In this document: piece after piece, positions 20,877 to 26,429 of the stretch
Numbering within the stretch: position 1 is the first letter of the stretch
Layout: each line of letters begins with the position of its first letter
NCBI GenBank assembly: GCA_002261195.1
Contig: MVBO01000179.1
Span: 1 to 26,429 of the forward strand
Reading direction: 5' to 3'
DNA: 26,429 nt
From: Bifiguratus adelaidae
Lineage: Eukaryota; Mucoromycota; Endogonomycetes; Endogonales
Notes under the pieces: model-generated
Seen by the model: the letters and a program-made list of their open reading frames with translations, nothing else
Databases searched by the model: none
What the model was told of the DNA's origin: nothing
Program-made: the position numbers and the translations under genes

Positions 20877-21171
20877 ATGGAAAGACCGGACGCCTTGGAC
20901 AACCGTTCCGGAAGATGGCTTTATCACCAGTTGTGAAACGCGACTCCACGCCACGTGGTTTTCATAGGTCTGCGCCTCGAACAAGCTGGAACGCCACCCC
21001 CTTGCCCATCATGAGAATCGGGGCGTACAAGATATCTCGCGGACGCTGGTCCAGAAGGCGCAAAGGGGGCATGGCGACAAAATTGGATGGTACAGGTTTC
21101 GGATTCGCTTTATCTCTGCGTGTCTGCGCTCTGAACTTCTTTCTGTTGCCTCTCGTGCGAAGGTGCGAACC
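20877..21171. other. Intergenic region upstream of the alpha-arrestin gene
   Basis: About 295 bp between the poly(A) signals and the arrestin ATG. It should hold the arrestin promoter and 5' UTR. A 92-codon + frame (20915..21193) crosses it, but it is basic/low-complexity and out of frame with the arrestin, so it is not called. No TATA box or tRNA was seen. Confidence 0.5.
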
Positions 21172-22533
21172 ATGGGGATGCGGAGACGGCTAAAGATCCA
21201 CTTGATGGAGCCAGTTGTGTATGTGCGGTCTGATCCCGCCGCCACAGATACATGCTTGCTTCGTGGATACATTGTATTGCACCTACCCCACAGTGCTCAT
21301 GTGCGGAAGGTGTCCGTGAGGTTTTTAGGGACCATCAAGACCAATTGGCCCAAAGGTGAGCCCTCCCTCCAAGCTATCTGAATGTGCCCAAGGCCACGCT
21401 GTTGATGTTTCGATGCATGGCCAGGTCTCTATCGGAATAACAGGGTAGTGACTTGGGATGAACGAGTGACGATGGACAAGCGAATGATGCTTCTGGTAGG
21501 CGAGCAGGGGACGCACAAGCTCTCGGCCGGCACCCATCGATTCCTGATTGAGTTCCCCATCCCGCACTCGCTTCCCGAGAGTATGGACATTGCGCATGTG
21601 GCTCGTGCACGCTACTCTATTCATGCCGAAGCCGACTTTTGGTCTCCTTCGCTCTGGCCACACACCCAACCCCTTCGAGCCCGACGAGGTGTTGTGCTGT
21701 CGCGTCTACCCTCGGATGCCTTTATACACGGTGATAGTCCGCTGCAAGGCACGATCTACACCAAGACGATCCCCGGACTCGGCCATTATTCCATCTCGTT
21801 GGAGAGAACGACCTTTGCGATTGATCAACCCATGCAAGTAGCCCTTTTCTTTGCTCCGGCTGGTCCGGGCATCTATCTGGAGACATGCGAGTCCTATGTT
21901 ACCGAACGGTGCGTGTTACGTATCCCCGAAACAGGAGCTTGTCGCGTCTTGGATCGACGCATCCGCCTTCACATCCTCCGAGATGGAGCCCGGCAAGCAA
22001 GTCGACAAAAGAAGGAGGACCGTGTCGTTGCTAGGTTTCCGAGGATGGCCGACAATAGCGTGGTTACCTACAATTTTGATCTCATTACACCCGATTGGCG
22101 CACAGATCTACATCATTCTACCCTCTATCCAATTGCTCACATCAAACATTGGATCCACATGAATATCCGGGTAGCAATGCCTCTTGCAACTCCGGAATAT
22201 ATTCGACTGGTCTGTCCCATTCACGTCCTGCAGGACAAGAGTCTCTTGGAATTTAATGTCTTGCCCGCCTACTCACCTCGTTCCCTGTCTCACCCAGCTC
22301 TCACCTTCGACCACAAGGATCCCATCTCCTCAACTTCTAGATCCAAAATCGTGCGACTCCTTCAAGCGGTACTTGACCCCTTGTTCTTCCGACCAAGACC
22401 CAATCTCATTCAATTAGCCTTCACCAGGGCCCATCACACCTTTCGCTCCCTTCCTCATGATCTCACGTCCCAATTTGATGCACCTCCCCCTCACTATGAG
22501 GATGTGGTGAATGCCTTGATTCAAGAATTGTAG
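21172..22533 (+). CDS. Alpha-arrestin (ART-like) with C-terminal PPxY
   Basis: Arrestin-related trafficking adaptor. Exons 21172..21355 and 21425..22533, with one 69-nt intron (430 aa). The N-arrestin sheet is visible from LKIHLMEPVVYVRSD through LRGYIVLHLP and VRKVSVRFLGTIKTNWPKG, continuing GTHKLSAGTHRFLIEFPIPH and the ARARYSIHAEADF strand typical of ARTs. The C-arrestin half starts near LPSDAFIHGDSPLQGTIYTK. A single PPHY motif (about residues 416-419) lies 12 residues from the C-terminus and should bind WW domains of an Rsp5/Nedd4 ubiquitin ligase. ARTs direct ubiquitination and endocytosis of plasma-membrane transporters; the cargo is unknown. The ATG at 21172 directly precedes the first beta strand. 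The tail is short compared with yeast ARTs. Confidence 0.87.
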
Positions 22534-22878
22534 AAATGTACTATACGTGTATAAATGGGCAATACTTCCCATGGTCTTTGAACCGACCCAGAACAAATTT
22601 ATTCCCCTGACGTCAGCATTAAACATGTGATTTTGTATCGGGCGGGATAAATTCAACGTAATATTCTTCCGCACTCGTCACATTGTGACAAAGAAGCACA
22701 GGTAGGGCCGGCACCATGTGACAACGGGCCACGAACAGTGACTATTCTACTGCGCCAATCCCACTGCTCCTTACCCTGGGGAATAGGGTATGTGACATCA
22801 CATCGATCACACAGACCATAAATTTTATAGGCAATTGTTGACGCTTTTCTTTCTTGCTTACATCTCTCTTCTGTAAAC
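22534..22878 (+). promoter_or_regulatory. Aconitase promoter region: CRE, CCAAT, TGTGAC repeats
   Basis: 345 bp between the arrestin stop and the aconitase ATG. Seen: perfect CRE palindrome TGACGTCA (22608-22615), near-CRE TGACATCA (22793-22800), CCAAT (22755-22759), inverted repeat GTCACA-T-TGTGAC (22677-22689), and further TGTGA copies near 22626, 22717 and 22791. CCAAT is the site of the Hap complex, which activates respiratory genes including aconitase in yeast; CRE-type sites bind Atf/CREB bZIP factors. Binding here is inferred. Confidence 0.5.
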
Positions 22879-25493
22879 ATGCTTTCGCAGAACCTGGCGA
22901 GGGCGACTAGGGTAAGTAATCGGGTTCAAACGATGGTGGAGGGGGATATATGCATAGTGGTGGACCGTCGGGTGCTTTGACCGAGGTGCAACAAGGGGAT
23001 GCTTGATGTAAATAGTCACACCGGCGTGTGGGGAGGGGTTCGCGGACTGGCCGTAGCCGTGACCAAACACGATTTCCTGGTGCTCATCATGTTCTTTCTG
23101 CGTTCTATAGTCGCTTGCCCCGTTGGTGAAACAGAACCTCAATGCGCGCACTTATGCAAAGGTGGCCGGCAACTACTTGAACGAGAAGGTGTTGATGTCC
23201 AACTTGGAGAAGGACAAGTACATCAACTACCAAAGGATCGAGGACAACCTTGCTGTGGTTCGTCGCAGGTGAGGTTCTATAGCCTGACGCACGTTATAGA
23301 TGTTGATCCTTATCCATCTATAGACTCAACCGTCCCTTGACGCTTTCGGAAAAAATTGTGTACGGACATCTTGACGATGCCGAGAACCAAGATATTGTTC
23401 GTGGCAAGTCTTATCTTCGCCTTCGCCCCGACCGTGTTGCTTGCCAAGATGCCACTGCTCAGATGGCCTTGTTGCAATTCTTGTCGGCCGGTCTTCCCCG
23501 TGTCGCCGTCCCCACCACCGTTCACTGTGATCACTTGATTGAAGCTCAAGTTGGCGGTGTCAAGGATTTGGCTCGTGCCTTGGACTTGAACAAGGAAGTC
23601 TACGACTTTTTGTCCACTGCCTGTGCCAAATACGACATTGGTTTCTGGAAGCCTGGTTCGGGTATCATTCACCAAATTGTGCTCGAAAACTACGCTTTTC
23701 CCGGTGGTCTCATGATTGGTACCGATTCTCACACTCCTAACGCTGGTGGTCTTGGTATGGTTGCCGTCGGTGTCGGTGGTGCCGACGCGGTCGATGTGAT
23801 GGCCAACTTGCCCTGGGAACTCAAGTGCCCCAAGGTGATTGGTGTGAAGTTGACTGGCAAGTTGTCTGGCTGGACTTCTCCCAAGGATGTCATCTTGAAG
23901 GTGGCTGGTATTCTTACTGTCAAGGGTGGAACTGGTGCTATCGTTGAATACTTTGGTGAGGGTGTCGACTCCATCTCCTGCACAGGTATGGGTACCATCT
24001 GTAACATGGGTGCCGAAATCGGAGCCACCACCTCTCTCTTCCCCTTCAACGACCGTATGGCCGATTACCTTCGTGCCACCAAGCGCGCCAACATCGCCAA
24101 GTACGCCGAATCCTTCAAGCACAACTTGGTCAAGGATGAGGGTGCCGAATATGATGAGGTGATTGAAATTGACCTCAACAAGTTGGAACCTCACATCAAC
24201 GGACCCTTCACCCCCGATCTCGCTACTCCCATCTCCAAATTCGCCGAAGCCGTCAAGGAGAACAACTGGCCTCAAGAGTTGAAGGTTGCACTTATCGGCT
24301 CCTGCACCAACTCTTCTTACGAAGACATGGCCCGCTCCGCCTCTTTGGCCACCCAAGCCGCTGAACACGGTGTCAAGGTCAAGTCTGCCTTCACCATCAC
24401 CCCCGGTTCCGAGCAAATTCGCGCCACCATTGAACGCGACGGTCAAATGGAAACCTTGACCAACGCTGGCGGTATGGTTCTAGCCAACGCCTGTGGACCT
24501 TGCATTGGTCAATGGGATCGTCAAGACGTCAAGAAGGGCGAGAAGAACTCCATCATCACCTCCTACAACCGTAACTTCACTGGTCGTAACGACGCCAACC
24601 CCGCCACCCACGCTTTCGTTGCCTCTCCCGAAATTGTCACTGCTATGGCTTTCGCTGGAGACTTGACCTTCAACCCTCTCACAGACACCTTGATCGGTGC
24701 TGATGGCAAGCCATTCAAGTTTGATGGCCCCAACGGAAACGAACTCCCTCCCCTCGGTTATGATCCTGGTCAGGATACCTATCAAGCTCCTCCCGAGGAT
24801 CGCTCCAAGGTTGAGGTCAAGGTCAGCCCCACTTCCAACCGTCTCCAACTCTTGACTCCCTTCCAGCCTTGGGATGGCAAGGACATTGAGGAGGTGCCAA
24901 TTTTGATCAAGGTCAAGGGCAAGTGTACCACCGACCACATCTCCATGGCCGGTCCCTGGTTGAAGTACCGTGGCCATCTCGACAACATCTCCAACAACAT
25001 GTTGATCGGTGCCGTCAACGCTGAGAATGGAGAAGCCAACAAGATCAAGAACGTATTCACCGGCGAATATGGCGCTGTCCCAGACACTGCCCGTGACTAC
25101 AAGAAGCGCAACGTTCCATGGGTCGTCATTGGTGACGAAAACTATGGCGAAGGTTCCTCCCGTGAGCACGCTGCTCTTGAGGTCCGTTATCTCAACGGTG
25201 CTGCCGTCATTGTCAAGTCCTTTGCCCGTATCCACGAGACCAACTTGAAGAAGCAAGGCATGTTGCCCCTCACCTTCGATAACCCAGCCGACTATGACAA
25301 GATTGACCCTACCGACAAGGTCGACATCCTCGGTCTCACCGACGTCCAAGAAGGCAAGCCCCTCACCCTTCGCCTTCACAAGCAGGACGGCAAGACAGAG
25401 GACATCAAACTCAACCACACCTTCAACCAGGGCCAAATCAACTGGTTCAAGGCCGGTTCTGCTCTCAACTTTATGAGAGAGGCAAACCAGTAA
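22879..25493 (+). CDS. aco1: Mitochondrial aconitase (aconitate hydratase)
   Basis: Citrate-isocitrate isomerase of the TCA cycle, a 4Fe-4S enzyme of the mitochondrial matrix. Exons: 22879..22911, 23111..23268, 23324..25493 (786 aa, normal length). The N-terminus [20 protein letters not shown] is basic and lacks acidic residues, as expected for a presequence. Active-site blocks seen: [35 protein letters not shown] (cluster Cys about 391), [12 protein letters not shown] (Cys about 454 and 457), and the swivel domain with [17 protein letters not shown] and [14 protein letters not shown]. The last exon is 2.17 kb without an intron and uses strongly biased C-ending codons (GCC, AAG, GTC), as in highly expressed fungal genes. 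The first intron, right after the presequence start, is 199 nt, far longer than others here. Confidence 0.97.
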
Positions 25494-25596
25494 ATACCTG
25501 TATAGGGTTGTCTCTGTCTCATGGATGACCATCATCCAGCATCCTGTTCTACTACCACATTCACCGTTGCTTTGCTTATTACAAAATGGTTTTAGG

Positions 25597-25602
25597 AATA
25601 AA
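25597..25602 (+). terminator. Poly(A) signal after aconitase
   Basis: AATAAA followed by A-rich sequence, 103 nt after the aconitase stop. It is the likely cleavage/polyadenylation signal. Confidence 0.55.
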
Positions 25603-25807
25603 AAAGAATGGTTCATCATTACTGTTGACCATACTTGATTTGTAGTCATTCATCTCATATCACTTCTTGTATCTATCTCTCTTATCCGCTGGGAAGTTGG
25701 TTTAAACATTGACCAGCCGTAGTATCACAGAAGCCATCAGGGATTTGGGGAATTTTTTAAACCTTAGTCCATTCGAGACGGGCGCGCCTAGTTGAACAAA
25801 CGATTCA
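25603..25807. other. Intergenic spacer aconitase / WW-domain gene
   Basis: About 205 bp, AT-rich, presumably the promoter of the WW-domain gene. It holds TTTAAAC-type stretches at about 25701 and 25756 and a GGCGCGCC palindrome at 25781-25788, 20 bp before the ATG. No gene or known element was recognised. Confidence 0.45.
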
Positions 25808-26429
25808 ATGGTTGGAGAGAAACAATCCAGGACGTCTCAGTCTGATTCTCACAGCAAAGACAAGAATACTCCTGTAGAGGCGAGAGATTCAGACAAGGAT
25901 ACAAACAGTGCATCTCATTCTGAGTCCGTGCCATTCCAACCTCCATTGCCTGACGATCCACCACCACCGTCCGTATGGCAGGCTGTATACGACGAAGGTA
26001 CAGGTGCCTACTACTATTGGAATGTTCAAACCAACGAGACAAGTTGGACAGTACCCGATGAACTGCAACAACAGCCTCCATTGCCATCGTCACCTCCGTC
26101 CGAGTCAAATTATGCAGAAGGCTACTATTATGACGGCACAACCTCGGCGTCTACGGACGCAGAGAGAAAAGGAGCGAAAACAGAGAGAGGCAAACCCTAT
26201 CACATACCCGCACGCACTGATCCATCCCTCCTACCTGCCTCCGCCCGGATCGCCACACCTTCCTCGTCGTCAGTCGCCTCGCCCTCCCCCAATCCACTCC
26301 ACCCGGAAGCGCCTCAACAAAACTACACCTATGCAGCTCACTTTAACGCCTGGACAGGCAAATTCCAATCGGTAGCGGATGCCGACAAGTACGATCCCGC
26401 ACGCCTGTCTCAAGAAAATCGCTCCATGC
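25808..26429 (+). CDS. WW-domain protein (5' part, runs off the window)
   Basis: Open from ATG 25808 to the window end with no stop (207 codons), so the 3' end is missing. The first 50 residues are polar (Ser/Asp/Lys) and precede a Pro-rich run. A WW domain follows at about residues 57-83: W57, aromatic triplet YYY, W80 and closing P83 (SVWQAVYDEGTGAYYYWNV, then TNETSWTVP). After a Pro/Ser linker comes YTYAAHFNAWTGKFQ and DPARLSQENRSM, a block I associate with fungal WW proteins of the spliceosome-associated FNBP4/WBP4-like kind; that link is tentative. No intron is needed in the visible part. Confidence 0.8.
   Translation, partial: MVGEKQSRTSQSDSHSKDKNTPVEARDSDKDTNSASHSESVPFQPPLPDDPPPPSVWQAVYDEGTGAYYYWNVQTNETSWTVPDELQQQPPLPSSPPSESNYAEGYYYDGTTSASTDAERKGAKTERGKPYHIPARTDPSLLPASARIATPSSSSVASPSPNPLHPEAPQQNYTYAAHFNAWTGKFQSVADADKYDPARLSQENRSM

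Noticed and set aside
20915-21193. 92-codon + frame before the arrestin
   Set aside because: Basic low-complexity reading, out of frame with the arrestin, no conserved features.
22921-22931. GGGTTCAAACG resembling a tRNA B box in the aconitase intron
   Set aside because: It lacks the B-box 3' CC, and no A box or cloverleaf could be drawn around it.
23310-24446. 378-codon open frame antisense to aconitase
   Set aside because: It mirrors the strongly biased codons of the aconitase coding strand; the product is Gly/Asp/Val-rich with no family pattern.
24480-25649. 389-codon open frame antisense to aconitase
   Set aside because: Same codon-bias shadow; composition is low-complexity Val/Gly/Asp.
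25700-25788. GTTTAAAC and GGCGCGCC rare-cutter sites near each other, as in a cloning vector
   Set aside because: No vector sequence around them; they lie in ordinary intergenic DNA between two native genes and can occur by chance.

Overview
The window is nuclear DNA from a fungus. The evidence is spliceosomal introns that are mostly 41-74 nt, a gene about every 2 kb, and fungus-type genes (Mdm10 of the ERMES complex, Sed5, Rtp1/Tango6, a Dal5-type permease, an alpha-arrestin with a PPxY tail). Many short introns in housekeeping genes and a vertebrate-like CENP-V protein suggest an early-diverging, Mucoromycota-like lineage; that placement is inference. No tRNA, rRNA, transposon, CRISPR array or secondary-metabolite cluster was seen.

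Layout, left to right: 3' end of mdm10 (+); sed5 (-); rtp1/tango6 (+); a conserved protein of unknown function (-) whose ATG overlaps the TGA of a DUF1308/UPF0415 gene (-); ctu2/ncs2 (+); a Dal5-family MFS permease (+); ski2 (-, 20 exons); a WDR44-like WD40 protein (+); a small hypothetical membrane protein (+); a CENP-V/GFA-family zinc protein (+); an alpha-arrestin (+); mitochondrial aconitase (+); and the 5' part of a WW-domain protein (+). Exon models were built by hand from protein-family continuity. In every complete model the exon lengths sum to a multiple of three with a closing stop; the mdm10 and WW genes run off the window.

The genes do not form one pathway. They are mixed housekeeping functions: ER-mitochondria tethering, Golgi SNARE, RNA polymerase II import, tRNA thiolation, cytoplasmic RNA decay, TCA cycle and transporter trafficking. 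The structure is more interesting than the content. Divergent pairs share very short spacers (sed5/rtp1 57 bp; DUF1308/ctu2 only 7 bp between start codons). One convergent pair ends 31 bp apart. One same-strand pair overlaps by ATGA, as in a bacterial operon, and is a candidate bicistronic unit. Other points are a GC-AG intron and a 9-nt terminal exon in ski2, stop-free introns of 3n length, a 199-nt first intron in aconitase where nearly all others are about 50 nt, and an aconitase promoter with a perfect TGACGTCA, a CCAAT box and repeated TGTGA motifs. I see no convincing new defence or mobile system.
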